Below, one piece after another: positions 43,359 through 52,848 of a DNA stretch of 64,000 bases. Both the position numbers and the translations under genes were made by a program. The notes beneath the pieces are model-generated. The model had not been told where the DNA came from and searched no databases. It saw nothing but the letters and a program-made list of their open reading frames with translations. How positions within the stretch are numbered: the stretch's first letter is position 1; the number at the start of each line of letters is the position of its first letter. Source of the DNA: Oricola nitratireducens (GTDB taxonomy: Bacteria; Pseudomonadota; Alphaproteobacteria; Rhizobiales; Rhizobiaceae); assembly GCF_014904745.1 (NCBI RefSeq), contig NZ_JACZCS010000035.1, forward strand, positions 1 to 64,000, in the 5' to 3' direction.

Positions 43359-44822
43359 TCAGTAGGGGCTCTCGACCGGGCCGAGCCCGACATAGACGCT
43401 CTTGATCTGACTGTAGCTCTCGATGGCGGCCGCCGCGTTTTCGCGGCCGAAGCCCGACGCCTTGACGCCGCCGAACGGCATGCCGGCGGGTGTCAAATTG
43501 TAGGCGTTGATCCAGCAGGTGCCGGCCTGCAATCGGGCGATCGTGCGGTGGGCGCGAGCGAGATTTCCGGTGAATACGCCGGCGGCCAGGCCGAATTCGG
43601 TGGAATTGGCGCGAGCGATCACCTCATCCTCATCATCGAAATCGAGCACCGACATGACCGGGCCGAAGATTTCCTCGCGGGCGATGGTCATGTCGTCGGT
43701 GACGCCGGTGAAGACAGCGGGCTCCATGAAGAATCCGTTGTCGAAGCCCTGAATATTCGGGATGCCGCCGCCGATTTCCAGCGCCGCGCCTTCCTTCTTG
43801 CCGGTTTCAACGTAGCCCCGAACCTTTTCGCGCTGCGCCGCCGAAATCAGCGGGCCCATCTGCACCGCCTCGTCCATCGGATCGCCGATGACGATCGCGC
43901 GCGTCCGTTCCACCAGCCGCTCGACAAAGCGGTCGCGGATCGAACTGTGGACAAAGACGCGGGTGCCGTTGGAACAGATCTGGCCCGACGAATAGAAATT
44001 GCCGAGCATCGCCCCGCCGATGGCGCTCTCGATATCAGCGTCATCGAAGACGATCAGCGGCGACTTGCCGCCGAGTTCCAGCGTGACGTGGTGCAGCCCC
44101 TCGACCGCGCCGGCATAGACCTTTTTACCGGTCGGCACCGAACCGGTGAGCGAGATCTTGGCGACGCGTGGATCGCCGGTCAGCTTCGCGCCGACATCGC
44201 CATAACCCTGGACGACGTTGAACAGGCCGGCGGGCGCGCCGGCGTCGATCAGAATCTCGGCCAGCTTCAGCGCCGAAAGCGGCGTCATCTCTGACGGCTT
44301 GAAGATCATGGCGTTGCCGCAGGCAAGCGCCGGGGCGGCCTTCCAGCAGGCGATCTGGATCGGATAGTTCCACGCGCCGATACCGACGCAGACGCCGAGC
44401 GGTTCGCGCCGCGTATAGGCGAAGTCGGCGCCGAAACCGACGGTCTCGCCGCCAATGGTCGCAGCGATACCGCCGAAATATTCGAGCGCGTCGGCGCCGG
44501 AGAGGGCGTCGGCGACGAGCGTTTCCTGCAGCGGCTTGCCGGTATCGAAGGTTTCCAGTTCAGACAGTTCGCGATTGCGCTCGCGGATGATGTCGGCGGC
44601 GCGGCGCAGCACCCGGCCGCGCTCCGTTCCGGTCAACGCTGCCCATTCCGCCTGCGCGCGCATGGCGCTCTCCAGCGCCTGTTCGATGATGGCGTCCGTC
44701 CCCGCGTGGACGGTGGCGATCGTCTCACCAGTCGCCGGATAGATGACCTCGATCGGTCGTCCGGCCGGGTCCTCTATTGGTTTGCCGTCGACGAAATGGC
44801 TGGCCGCAGGTTGTTGTGTCAT
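43359..44822 (-). CDS. betB: BetB, betaine aldehyde dehydrogenase
   Basis: A 487-residue NAD-dependent enzyme starting [19 protein letters not shown], with [16 protein letters not shown] (Glu) and [13 protein letters not shown] (Cys), the SNGTRV form characteristic of BetB. The start codon overlaps the stop of betC (TGATG). An upstream open stretch to 45017 lies wholly inside betC and is ignored. The product is glycine betaine, an osmoprotectant or carbon source. Confidence 0.95.
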   Translation of the reverse strand: MTQQPAASHFVDGKPIEDPAGRPIEVIYPATGETIATVHAGTDAIIEQALESAMRAQAEWAALTGTERGRVLRRAADIIRERNRELSELETFDTGKPLQETLVADALSGADALEYFGGIAATIGGETVGFGADFAYTRREPLGVCVGIGAWNYPIQIACWKAAPALACGNAMIFKPSEMTPLSALKLAEILIDAGAPAGLFNVVQGYGDVGAKLTGDPRVAKISLTGSVPTGKKVYAGAVEGLHHVTLELGGKSPLIVFDDADIESAIGGAMLGNFYSSGQICSNGTRVFVHSSIRDRFVERLVERTRAIVIGDPMDEAVQMGPLISAAQREKVRGYVETGKKEGAALEIGGGIPNIQGFDNGFFMEPAVFTGVTDDMTIAREEIFGPVMSVLDFDDEDEVIARANSTEFGLAAGVFTGNLARAHRTIARLQAGTCWINAYNLTPAGMPFGGVKASGFGRENAAAAIESYSQIKSVYVGLGPVESPY

Positions 44823-46339
44823 CAGTCTCCCCTGGGAAAGCGCTGGCTTTCCTCGAGCACGTTCAGGTCCATGTGGTTGCGCATGTAGCGCTCCGATGCT
44901 TTCTGCAGCGGCTGGTAATCCCACGGGTAATAACTGCCGTTGCGCAGCGCCTCGTAGACGACCCAGCGGCGCGCCTGGCTCTGGCGCACCTCGGCGTCGA
45001 AAGCGGCCATGTCCCAATACTCGCCGGCCATCCGTGCGAAGTCGGACGCTGTTGCGGCATGATCCGGTTCGTGCGCGAGGTTCTTCAGTTCGAGCGGGTC
45101 CGCGTCAAGATCGAAAAGCTGCGGCTCGTCCAGCTCGCAATGGGTGTATTTCCACTTGCCCTGACGCAGGCAGACGAGCGGGGCGTAGGACCCCTCGGCG
45201 GCATATTCGATGCGTACCGGATTGTCCCGCGAACCGCCGGTCATGAGCGGCACCAGGGTTTCCCCGTCCGTCCACGGATGTATCTCGGAGATGTCGATCT
45301 TAGCGAGGTCGCACACGGTGGGGGTGACGTCCATCGTGCTGACCGGCGTCTTGACCAGGGCAGGCGAGACGCCCGGCGCGGCGATCATCAAGGGAACGCG
45401 CGAGGAGCCCTCGAAGAAGCTCATCTTGAACCACAGGCCGCGCTCGCCGAGCATGTCGCCGTGGTCCGACACGAACAGGATGATAGTGTCGTCTTCCTGG
45501 CGGGTGCTCCGCAGCGCTTCGAGGATGTCGCCAATCTTGTCGTCGAGATAGGAAATGTTGGCGAAATAGGCGCGCCGCGAGCGGCGGATGTTCTCGGTCG
45601 TGATGTCGAAGCTGCGCCAGTCGTTTGCGTCGAAAATACGCTTCGAGTGGTCGTCCTGTTCCTCGTAGGGAATTACCGGAACCTCCGGCTCGAGATGCTC
45701 GCAATCCTCGTAGAGATCCCAATATTTGCGGCGTGCGACATAGGGGTCGTGCGGATGGGTGAACGAAACGGTCAGCATCCAAGGGCGTTCGTCCTTGCCG
45801 CGGGCGAGGTCGTAGACCTTGCGCACGGCGTGATAGGCGACCTCGTCGTCATATTCGAGCTGGTTGGTGATCTCGGCGACGCCGGCGCCGGTGACCGAGC
45901 CCATGTTGTGATACCACCAGTCGATGCGCTCGCCGGGCTTGCGGTAGTCCGGCGTCCAGCCGAAATCCGCCGGATAGACATCCGTCGTCAGGCGTTCCTC
46001 GAAGCCGTGCAATTGGTCCGGTCCGACGAAATGCATCTTGCCGGACAGGCATGTCTGGAAACCGGCTCGGCGCAGGTGATGGGCATAGGTCGGAATGTCG
46101 GAACAGAACTCGGCGGCGTTGTCGTAGACGCGCGTGCGCCGCGGTAATTGTCCGGCCATGAAGCTCGCCCGTCCGGGGGCGCAAAGCGGCGAGCCCGTAT
46201 AGGCGTTGGTGAACCGCACCGACCGGTCGGCGAGTTTGCGCAGGTTGGGAACGTGCAGCCAGTCGGCCGGCCCGTCGGGAAACAATTTTCCGTTCAATTG
46301 GTCGACCATGACGATCAGGATGTTGGGAGCGGAACTCAC
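44822..46339 (-). CDS. betC: BetC, choline-O-sulfatase
   Basis: A 505-residue sulfatase. The formylglycine site is Cys53 in [11 protein letters not shown] (CxPxR form). Metal ligands occur in [13 protein letters not shown] at the N-terminus and [14 protein letters not shown] in the middle. It hydrolyses choline sulfate to choline and sulfate. Inclusion of betC between betI and betB is the rhizobial form of the operon. An anaerobic- or formylglycine-generating maturation enzyme is not encoded in the window. Confidence 0.95.
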   Translation of the reverse strand: MSSAPNILIVMVDQLNGKLFPDGPADWLHVPNLRKLADRSVRFTNAYTGSPLCAPGRASFMAGQLPRRTRVYDNAAEFCSDIPTYAHHLRRAGFQTCLSGKMHFVGPDQLHGFEERLTTDVYPADFGWTPDYRKPGERIDWWYHNMGSVTGAGVAEITNQLEYDDEVAYHAVRKVYDLARGKDERPWMLTVSFTHPHDPYVARRKYWDLYEDCEHLEPEVPVIPYEEQDDHSKRIFDANDWRSFDITTENIRRSRRAYFANISYLDDKIGDILEALRSTRQEDDTIILFVSDHGDMLGERGLWFKMSFFEGSSRVPLMIAAPGVSPALVKTPVSTMDVTPTVCDLAKIDISEIHPWTDGETLVPLMTGGSRDNPVRIEYAAEGSYAPLVCLRQGKWKYTHCELDEPQLFDLDADPLELKNLAHEPDHAATASDFARMAGEYWDMAAFDAEVRQSQARRWVVYEALRNGSYYPWDYQPLQKASERYMRNHMDLNVLEESQRFPRGD

Positions 46340-46926
46340 GTGCGCGTTTCCTTTTGGAGGCAGAGTTCGAGATATTCGCAGACGAGGCGCTTGGTGGCGT
46401 CACGATCGGGAACGCGATCCTGAAGGGCGTGGCGGATGTAGAAACCGTCGATCATCGAGGAAAGGCCCTGCGAAATCTTGCGCGCGGCCTCCTCGCTGAC
46501 GATCTGGCGAAGGTTGAAGACCAGGTTGCTGTCGAGCCTCTGCGCATAGACCTTGAGCAACCGCGCCGCTTCCGGCGACTTCTGCGCCTGGACATAGAAG
46601 GCCAGCCAGGCGGCAACGATCTCGCGATCGAACTGTTCCGGACCGAAGCTTGCGGCGATGATGCCGTGCAGCCGCTCGACCGGTCCGGTCGCGGCTTTCA
46701 GCCTTACCTGCACGTCCACGCCGAAATCGCTCAGGATACGGCGCATTGCGGCCAAAAAGATCTGGTCCTTGGAGCCGAAATAGTGATGGGCGAGCGCGGG
46801 GGAGACGCCGGCACGGCGCGCAATCTGGCTAACGGTCACCTCGAGCGATCCGGATTCTCCGATTTCCGCGATGGTCGCGTTAACCAGGGCTTCTCGGCGG
46901 ATCGCCTCCATCCCGAGCTTGGGCAT
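46336..46926 (-). CDS. betI: BetI, TetR-family repressor of choline genes
   Basis: A 196-residue TetR protein starting MPKLGMEAIRREALVNATI, close to the standard BetI start. The HTH is VSQIARRAGVSPALAHHYFGSKDQIF (about 28-53). GGAG lies 7 bases before the ATG at 46926. It overlaps betC by four bases. BetI represses its own operon and releases on binding choline or betaine aldehyde; the facing choX promoter is a probable second target. Confidence 0.93.
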   Translation of the reverse strand: MPKLGMEAIRREALVNATIAEIGESGSLEVTVSQIARRAGVSPALAHHYFGSKDQIFLAAMRRILSDFGVDVQVRLKAATGPVERLHGIIAASFGPEQFDREIVAAWLAFYVQAQKSPEAARLLKVYAQRLDSNLVFNLRQIVSEEAARKISQGLSSMIDGFYIRHALQDRVPDRDATKRLVCEYLELCLQKETRT

Positions 46927-46972
46927 TGCAATCTCCAAACATCGCTTGCCATTTATCCCTAGTTATTTTTTA

Positions 46973-46986
46973 ATTGATCCGTCAAT
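46973..46986. promoter_or_regulatory. Putative BetI operator
   Basis: A perfect inverted repeat ATTGA-TCCG-TCAAT lies in the 104-base divergent region between betI and choX, in an AT-rich patch. BetI sites in other bacteria contain ATTGA/TCAAT half-sites with a short spacer, which this matches. Its position would allow control of both operons. Confidence 0.6.
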
Positions 46987-47030
46987 CAAGAAAAATCCGT
47001 CACGCCCGGATAACTGACAGGAGCGACTCA

Positions 47031-47963
47031 ATGACATTCTTCAAGTCTACCCTGGCCGCTTTGGCTGCGCTTGCCGCAAGCACGAGCCTGGCCTTTGCCC
47101 AATGCGACGAGGTGACGTTCTCCGATGTTGGATGGACGGATATCACCGCGACGACCGCCGCCACCAAGACGATGCTCGAGGGGCTCGGCTACAAGGTCGA
47201 CGTGAAAGTCCTCTCCGTGCCGGTGACCTATGCCTCGATGAAATCGGGCGATGTCGACGTTTTCCTCGGCAACTGGATGCCGACGATGGAAGCCGATATC
47301 AAGCCGTACCGCGACGATGGCAGCGTGGAAACGGTGCGCGAAAACCTTGAAGGCGCGAAATACACGCTGGCCGTCAACAAGGCGGCGGCCGACCTCGGCA
47401 TCAAGGATTTCGCCGACATCGCCAAACACAAGGACGAGCTCGGCGGCAAGATCTACGGTATCGAGCCCGGCAATGACGGCAACCGCCTGATCATCGACAT
47501 GATCGATTCCGGGGCATTCGGCCTGAAAGGCTTCTCGCTTGCCGAGAGCTCCGAGCAGGGCATGCTGGCGCAGGTCGACCGCGCCACGAAACGCGGCGAG
47601 CCGATCGTGTTCCTCGGCTGGGAACCGCATCCGATGAACGCCAATTTCGACATGACCTACCTGACCGGCGGGGATGACTATTTCGGTCCGGATTTCGGTG
47701 GCGCGACTGTCTACACCAACACCCGCGCGGGCTTCTCGAAAGAATGCCCGAATGTCGGTGCGCTGCTTTCCAACCTGAAGTTCACGCTTCCGATGGAAAA
47801 CGAGATCATGGGCGCGATCCTCAACGACGGCGCCGATCCGGACAAGGCCGCGGCTGCCTGGCTCGCCAAGCATCCGGACATGCTCGACGGCTGGCTGAAG
47901 GGCGTGACGACCAAGGACGGCGGCGACGCCATGGCCGCGGTCAAGGCGAAGCTTGGCCTTTAA
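47031..47963 (+). CDS. choX: ChoX, choline-binding periplasmic protein
   Basis: A 310-residue OpuAC-family binding protein with a signal peptide ending AFA-QCDE. Aromatic-box candidate residues lie in FSDVGWTDITA, LGNWMPTME and FLGWEPHPMN, and a disulfide probably joins Cys24 to a C-terminal-lobe cysteine (ECPNVG). It delivers choline to ChoWV. GACAGGAG precedes the ATG. It is divergent from betI, as in Sinorhizobium loci where cho and bet genes are physically linked or coregulated. Confidence 0.93.
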   Translation: MTFFKSTLAALAALAASTSLAFAQCDEVTFSDVGWTDITATTAATKTMLEGLGYKVDVKVLSVPVTYASMKSGDVDVFLGNWMPTMEADIKPYRDDGSVETVRENLEGAKYTLAVNKAAADLGIKDFADIAKHKDELGGKIYGIEPGNDGNRLIIDMIDSGAFGLKGFSLAESSEQGMLAQVDRATKRGEPIVFLGWEPHPMNANFDMTYLTGGDDYFGPDFGGATVYTNTRAGFSKECPNVGALLSNLKFTLPMENEIMGAILNDGADPDKAAAAWLAKHPDMLDGWLKGVTTKDGGDAMAAVKAKLGL

Positions 47964-47970
47964 GTCCTTG

Positions 47971-48001
47971 AAATGCCCCGGGCATTCGGCCCGGGGCATT
48001 T
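47971..48001 (+). terminator. Strong intercistronic hairpin between choX and choW
   Basis: A perfect 13-base-pair stem, AAATGCCCCGGGC/GCCCGGGGCATTT, with an ATTCG loop lies 7 bases after the choX stop. No T tract follows (CTGATTGCC). It probably protects the choX message or causes partial termination so that binding protein exceeds permease. Confidence 0.65.
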
Positions 48002-48062
48002 CTGATTGCCAATCCCGCAGTAGCGCAGCAGACTGCACGCCTGCGTGGGAGGAACAACATCC

Positions 48063-48902
48063 ATGGAATGGCTGACTGACGCCAAGATCCCGGTGGGCCG
48101 CTCTGCCAAGGCGGTTTTCGACTGGCTGCAAGCGCATGCCGGCTGGTTTTTCGACGGGCTCGCGGTGGCGATGGAATGGCTGATCAACGCGTTGCTCTGG
48201 ATATTGCAGACACCGCCGCCGCTTGTCGTCGTGCTCGCCATCGTTGCGTTCACCTATGCGATGCAACGCAACTGGAAAACCGCGCTGTTCGTGTTTGCCG
48301 GGTTCCTGTTCATCCTCAACCAGGGATACTGGGAGGAGACGACGGAAAGCCTGACGCTGGTTCTCTCGGCCTGTGTCGTATGCATGGCCGTCGGTGTGCC
48401 GATCGGGATCGCCGCAGCGCACCGGCCGCGCTTGTTCCAGGTCATGCGCCCGGTCCTCGACCTGATGCAGACGCTGCCGACCTTCGTCTATCTGATCCCG
48501 GCCATCGTGTTCTTCGGCATCGGCATGGTGCCGGGGCTGATCGCGACGGTGATCTTTGTCGTGCCGGCACCGATCCGACTGACGCATCTGGGCGTCTCCT
48601 CGACCCCGGAACCGCTTCTGGAAGCCGCCGATGCTTTTGGTGCGACACCGTCGCAGAAATTGTGGAAGGTCGAGCTTCCCTATGCCCTGCCGCAGATCAT
48701 GGCCGGCCTGAACCAGACCATCATGCTGTCCTTGTCGATGGTGGTGATCGCCGCGCTGGTCGGCGCCGACGGGCTCGGGGTGCCGGTGGTGCGCGCGCTC
48801 AACTCGGTCAACACATCGCTCGGCTTCGAGAGCGGATTCATCATCGTGGTGCTTGCGATCATGCTGGATCGCATGCTGCGCATCGAACGTCAGGATCGGT
48901 GA
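48063..48902 (+). CDS. choW: ChoW, choline ABC transporter permease
   Basis: A 279-residue ProW/OpuAB-type permease with about six membrane helices and the EAA-loop region EPLLEAADAFGATPSQKLWKVELPYALPQIMAG. The start is the ATG at 48063, with GGGAGG 10 bases upstream; an in-frame GTG at 48045 precedes that site. It forms a homodimeric channel with two ChoV ATPases. Confidence 0.93.
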   Translation: MEWLTDAKIPVGRSAKAVFDWLQAHAGWFFDGLAVAMEWLINALLWILQTPPPLVVVLAIVAFTYAMQRNWKTALFVFAGFLFILNQGYWEETTESLTLVLSACVVCMAVGVPIGIAAAHRPRLFQVMRPVLDLMQTLPTFVYLIPAIVFFGIGMVPGLIATVIFVVPAPIRLTHLGVSSTPEPLLEAADAFGATPSQKLWKVELPYALPQIMAGLNQTIMLSLSMVVIAALVGADGLGVPVVRALNSVNTSLGFESGFIIVVLAIMLDRMLRIERQDR

Positions 48903-48907
48903 GCGGC

Positions 48908-49942
48908 ATGAGTGCGGCAGTCATTTTCGAAAAAGTCTCCATCGTCTTCGGCAATTCGCCCCATGAGGCGCTTCCGCTGATGGACGAGGGCAAGGACCGG
49001 GCGGAAATCCAGCAGGCGACCGATCAGGTGCTCGGCGTGCATGATTGCGACCTGACAGTGGAGGCCGGTGAAATCCTCGTTCTGATGGGGCTGTCGGGGT
49101 CCGGAAAGTCCACGCTGCTACGCGCCGTAAACGGTTTGAACAAGGTCGCGAGGGGCAGGGTTCTGGTCGATGGCGGGGACGGTCCCGTGGACATCACCAA
49201 TGCCGATGCGGCGCAGTTGCGCCAGATGCGGCGCGAGTGCATTTCGATGGTTTTCCAGCAGTTCGGGCTTCTGCCGTGGCGCAACGTGCTCGACAATGTC
49301 GCGTTCGGGCTCGAGCTTTCGGGCATGCCGCATGCCGAGCGCGAGGAAAAAGCTCGTGCGCAGCTGGAGCTGGTCGGTCTGACCGACTGGGCGGACCGCA
49401 AGGTCGCGGAACTGTCAGGCGGCATGCAGCAGCGCGTTGGCCTGGCGCGCGCCTTTGCCACCGAGGCGCCGATCCTGCTGATGGACGAACCTTTCTCGGC
49501 ACTCGATCCGCTGATCCGCACACGGCTGCAGGATGAATTGCTGGAACTGCAGGCCAATCTGAAGCGCACAATCGTCTTCGTCAGCCACGATCTCGACGAG
49601 GCGTTCAAGATCGGCGGGCGTATCGCCATCATGGAAGGCGGACGAATCGTCCAGTGCGGTACGCCGCAGGAAATCATTCGCGATCCGGCAAACGACTATG
49701 TCGCCGACTTCGTCGCGCATATGAATCCGCTTGGCGTGCTGTGCGCGGAAGATGTCATGGAAGCCGGAACAGCGCCCGGTGGCGCGCGCGCAGTCGAGCT
49801 CGACACCAGCGTAGCCGACATCATGAACATGTTCCTCTCCAACGACGAACCGCTGCTGGTGCTGCGCGACGGCCAGCCGGCCGGCGTCGTCACGCCGCAG
49901 AGCTTCATGTCGGGTCTTGCGGGAAAACCTGCGGCATCGTGA
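48908..49942 (+). CDS. choV: ChoV, choline ABC transporter ATPase
   Basis: A 344-residue ATPase of the ProV type with Walker A LSGSGKST, Q-loop VFQQFGLLPW, signature ELSGGMQQR and Walker B ILLMDEPFSALD. A glycine-betaine-transporter-like C-terminal region (about 275-344) follows the nucleotide-binding domain but is shorter than tandem CBS domains. It begins 5 bases after choW stops. Confidence 0.93.
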   Translation: MSAAVIFEKVSIVFGNSPHEALPLMDEGKDRAEIQQATDQVLGVHDCDLTVEAGEILVLMGLSGSGKSTLLRAVNGLNKVARGRVLVDGGDGPVDITNADAAQLRQMRRECISMVFQQFGLLPWRNVLDNVAFGLELSGMPHAEREEKARAQLELVGLTDWADRKVAELSGGMQQRVGLARAFATEAPILLMDEPFSALDPLIRTRLQDELLELQANLKRTIVFVSHDLDEAFKIGGRIAIMEGGRIVQCGTPQEIIRDPANDYVADFVAHMNPLGVLCAEDVMEAGTAPGGARAVELDTSVADIMNMFLSNDEPLLVLRDGQPAGVVTPQSFMSGLAGKPAAS

Positions 49943-50049
49943 CCGTGCAATAGATGCGAATTTGAGTCAGCAATTGCGCTTACCCCATTGGACGCGCTTC
50001 CCAAATCGCCTATCTGCGGTGTGAAGATACCAGACAAAAGGGGAAAGCG

Positions 50050-51171
50050 GTGGCCATCAAGGACCTCGTTGTCGAACAGTTGAAGCGCGTCAAGGGCCCG
50101 GATCTGACGGGGAACATCGTCGATCTCGGTCTCGTTTCGGAGATCGTCGCCGCGGACGGCAAGGTGTTTTTCTCGATCACGGTTCCCTCGGATCGTGCGG
50201 AGGAACTGGAGCCGCTGCGCATCGCCGCCGAAAAGGCCGCGATGTCCGTCGAAGGCGTCCAGAAGGCCGGCGTCGTGCTGACGGCGGCGAAGCAGGGCGG
50301 CGGGCCATCGTCCGGAGCCGCGCGTCCTTCGCCGCAACCCGCGCCGAAACCGCAGGGCGGTCCGCCCAAGCCCGCCGGCATTCCCGGTATCGGCGCGATC
50401 ATCGCGGTGGCGTCCGGCAAGGGCGGCGTCGGCAAGTCGACGACGGCGGTCAACCTCGCGCTCGCCCTGCATGGGCTTGGCCTCAAGGTCGGCATCCTCG
50501 ATGCGGATATCTATGGGCCGTCGATGCCGCGTCTCCTGCACATCACGGGCCGGCCGCAGACGGTCGACGGGCGTACGCTCAAGCCGATGGAAAACTACGG
50601 CCTGAAGGTCATGTCTATGGGCTTCCTCGTCGAAGAAGATACGCCGATGATCTGGCGCGGCCCGATGGTGATGTCTGCGCTTAACCAGATGCTGAAGGAG
50701 GTCGAATGGGGTGAACTCGACGTGCTCGTCGTCGACATGCCGCCGGGAACCGGCGATGCGCAGCTGACGATGGCGCAGAACGTGCCGCTCGCCGGCGCGG
50801 TCATCGTTTCTACGCCGCAGGACCTCGCCCTGATCGACGCGCGCAAGGGAATGAGCATGTTCCGCAAGGTCGAGGTGCCTGTGCTCGGGATCGTCGAGAA
50901 CATGAGCTATTTCATATGTCCGGATTGCGGATCGCGGCATGACATCTTCAGTCATGGCGGCGCCGAAAAGGAAGCCGAACGTCTCGGTGTTCCGTTTCTC
51001 GGCGCAATTCCGCTGGCCATGGACATCCGCGAAACCTCGGATTCCGGCGCGCCGATCGTCGTTTCAGATCCCGATAGCCCGCATGCCGAGGTCTATCGCG
51101 CGATCGCCAAGACAGTGTGGGAAGGGGCTACTGCGTCGAAGCAGGAAGCGCCGAGTATCGTGTTCGACTAG
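50050..51171 (+). CDS. mrp: Mrp/ApbC-type Fe-S cluster carrier ATPase
   Basis: A 373-residue protein from a GTG at 50050 with GGGGAAAG upstream. An N-terminal MIP18/DUF59 domain (about 1-90) precedes a Pro/Ala/Gly-rich linker (about 80-115). The Mrp P-loop domain holds ASGKGGVGKSTTAVNLA, and CPDCGSRHDIF supplies the bridging CxxC. Mrp/ApbC proteins bind and transfer [4Fe-4S] clusters in the cytosol. It is a stand-alone housekeeping gene with no functional tie to its neighbours visible here. Confidence 0.93.
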   Translation: MAIKDLVVEQLKRVKGPDLTGNIVDLGLVSEIVAADGKVFFSITVPSDRAEELEPLRIAAEKAAMSVEGVQKAGVVLTAAKQGGGPSSGAARPSPQPAPKPQGGPPKPAGIPGIGAIIAVASGKGGVGKSTTAVNLALALHGLGLKVGILDADIYGPSMPRLLHITGRPQTVDGRTLKPMENYGLKVMSMGFLVEEDTPMIWRGPMVMSALNQMLKEVEWGELDVLVVDMPPGTGDAQLTMAQNVPLAGAVIVSTPQDLALIDARKGMSMFRKVEVPVLGIVENMSYFICPDCGSRHDIFSHGGAEKEAERLGVPFLGAIPLAMDIRETSDSGAPIVVSDPDSPHAEVYRAIAKTVWEGATASKQEAPSIVFD

Positions 51172-51194
51172 GTTTGGCGAAAGTGCCGGAATTT

Positions 51195-51224
51195 CGGGCG
51201 CGCGGCTTCAATGCCGCGTGCCCG
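51195..51224 (+). terminator. Hairpin after mrp
   Basis: A 12-base-pair stem with one G-T pair, CGGGCGCGCGGC against GCCGCGTGCCCG, closes a TTCAAT loop 23 bases after the mrp stop. A T-rich stretch (AAGTTTTAAG) comes only about 20 bases later, so it is a moderate terminator candidate. Confidence 0.5.
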
Positions 51225-51346
51225 GCAGGGCCTGAAGAAAAAGTTTTAAGCTTGAAATTTCTCGGTTGCTTTTCTGATCCCAATCTTCAAGGATAGGCTT
51301 GCTGTCAGGCCGGCCATTTGCCGGAGCGTGTAAGGGGAAGCGTTCG

Positions 51347-51583
51347 ATGAATTGCGTATTCGTCCAGTTGCGGTGCCATCCGGGGCAGACCTACAAGGTG
51401 GCCGACAAGGTCTATGAGCGTGAAATCGCATCCGAGCTCTATTCCACGAGCGGCGACTTCGATCTCCTTATGAAGATCTACGTGCCGAGCGACGAGGATA
51501 TAGGCAAGTTCATCAACGATCATATCCTCGACATCGAGGGCATTTCGCGCTCGCTCACCACGCTGACTTTCAAAGCTTTCTGA
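51347..51583 (+). CDS. Stand-alone Lrp/AsnC-type ligand-binding (RAM) domain protein
   Basis: A 78-residue protein consisting only of the alpha-beta sandwich domain of Lrp/AsnC regulators (VFVQLRCHPGQTYKVADKVYE, STSGDFDLLMKIYVPSDEDIGKFI, SLTTLTFKAF). It has no HTH. TAAGGGGAAG precedes the ATG. Such single-domain proteins form ring oligomers and may bind small effectors or sequester full Lrp proteins. The neighbouring amino-acid-type ABC operon 53 bases downstream could share the ligand, but a terminator-like hairpin lies between. Confidence 0.83.
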   Translation: MNCVFVQLRCHPGQTYKVADKVYEREIASELYSTSGDFDLLMKIYVPSDEDIGKFINDHILDIEGISRSLTTLTFKAF

Positions 51584-51607
51584 CCCGCTCCGGCTTCGGC
51601 GCGGGTC
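51582..51607 (+). terminator. Intrinsic terminator after the RAM-domain gene
   Basis: Stem GACCCGC/GCGGGTC with an inner CCG/CGG extension and GCTT loop, followed by CCTTTCGTTTC. It starts within the stop codon of the RAM-domain gene and ends 29 bases before the next start, so it likely isolates the downstream transporter operon. Confidence 0.6.
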
Positions 51608-51635
51608 CTTTCGTTTCTAGTTGGAGGGAGACCAC

Positions 51636-52775
51636 ATGAATCTGATAACCAAATCGCTCGCCGCGCTGGCGGTTCTCGGCATGACGTCTGCCGCATTCGC
51701 TGAGCCGGTGAAGGTCGGCATGATCACGACGCTTTCGGGCGGCGGCGCGAGCCTCGGGATCGATGCCCGCGACGGCTTCATGCTCGCGATCAAGCAGTCG
51801 GGCAACAAGGACGTGGACGTCGTCATCGAGGACGACCAGCGCAAACCGGACGTTGCGGTCCAGATCGCCGACAAGATGATCCAGTCCGACAAGGTCGACA
51901 TCCTGACCGGCATTATCTGGTCGAACCTGGCGATGGCCGTGGTTCCGGCAGCGGTCGCGCAGGGCAAATTCTATCTTTCGGTCAATGCCGCGCCGTCGCA
52001 GCTCGCCGGAAAGGGCTGCAATGCCCATTATTTCTCGGTTTCCTACCAGAACGACAATCTGCACGAGGCCGCCGGCGCCTATGCGACGGATGCGGGCTAC
52101 AAGAACACCTTCATCCTCGCGCCGAACTATCCCGCCGGCAAGGATTCGCTGACTGGATTCAAGCGCTTCTACAAGGGCGAGCTTGCCGGGGAGGTTTACA
52201 CCCAGCTCGGCCAGACCGATTATGCCGCCGAGATCGCGCAAATCCGCGCGTCCGGCGCCGACAGCGTGTTCTTCTTCCTGCCAGGTGGCATGGGCATCGC
52301 CTTCATGAAGCAGTATGCGCAATCCGGCGTCGACATCCCGCTGATCGGACCGGCCTTCTCGTTCGACCAGGGCATCCTGCAGGCCGTCGGCGACGCGGCG
52401 CTCGGCGTCAAGAACACAGCCAACTGGTCTAAGGACATCGACAACGCGGCCAACAAGGCATTCGTGGAAGGCTTCCAGGCTGAATACGACCGGTTGCCGT
52501 CGATTTACGCATCCTACGGCTACGACACGGCCAACCTGATGCTGTCGGCGCTTGCCAAGGCATCTCCGTCCGACGCCGACGCGTTCCAGAAAGCGCTCGA
52601 AGCCGCCGATTTCAATTCGGTGCGCGGCAAGTTCTCGTTCGCCTCGAACCACCATCCGATCCAGGACATTTATGTGCGCGAGGTCGTCAAGGAAGGCGAC
52701 ATCCTGACCAACAAGATCGTCGGAACGGCGATGACAGACCGCAGCAATGCCTATGTCGACGACTGCAAGATGTAG
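51636..52775 (+). CDS. HAAT ABC transporter substrate-binding protein, second system
   Basis: A 379-residue LivK-type binding protein with a signal peptide ending AFA-EPVKVG and GGAGGGAG before the ATG at 51636. It differs markedly from the binding protein at 25886: the ligand region reads TGIIWSNLAMAVVPAAVAQGKFYLSVNAAPSQLAGKGC. That pattern resembles binding proteins for aromatic or amide ligands. It is the first of five transporter genes in order K-H-M-G-F. Confidence 0.87.
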   Translation: MNLITKSLAALAVLGMTSAAFAEPVKVGMITTLSGGGASLGIDARDGFMLAIKQSGNKDVDVVIEDDQRKPDVAVQIADKMIQSDKVDILTGIIWSNLAMAVVPAAVAQGKFYLSVNAAPSQLAGKGCNAHYFSVSYQNDNLHEAAGAYATDAGYKNTFILAPNYPAGKDSLTGFKRFYKGELAGEVYTQLGQTDYAAEIAQIRASGADSVFFFLPGGMGIAFMKQYAQSGVDIPLIGPAFSFDQGILQAVGDAALGVKNTANWSKDIDNAANKAFVEGFQAEYDRLPSIYASYGYDTANLMLSALAKASPSDADAFQKALEAADFNSVRGKFSFASNHHPIQDIYVREVVKEGDILTNKIVGTAMTDRSNAYVDDCKM

Positions 52776-52790
52776 TCGATGAGTGTCCGG

Positions 52791-52820
52791 CGGGCCGCGC
52801 GGTGAAGCAGCCCGTTTTTT
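52791..52820 (+). terminator. Hairpin plus T tract between binding protein and permease
   Basis: CGGGC pairs with GCCCG across a 14-base loop and is directly followed by TTTTTT (52815-52820). It lies 15 bases after the binding-protein stop and before the permease start, so partial termination could set a high binding-protein to permease ratio. The stem is short. Confidence 0.4.
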
Positions 52821-52848
52821 CGCTCCTCGTAATCCGGATGCCGTTTCC

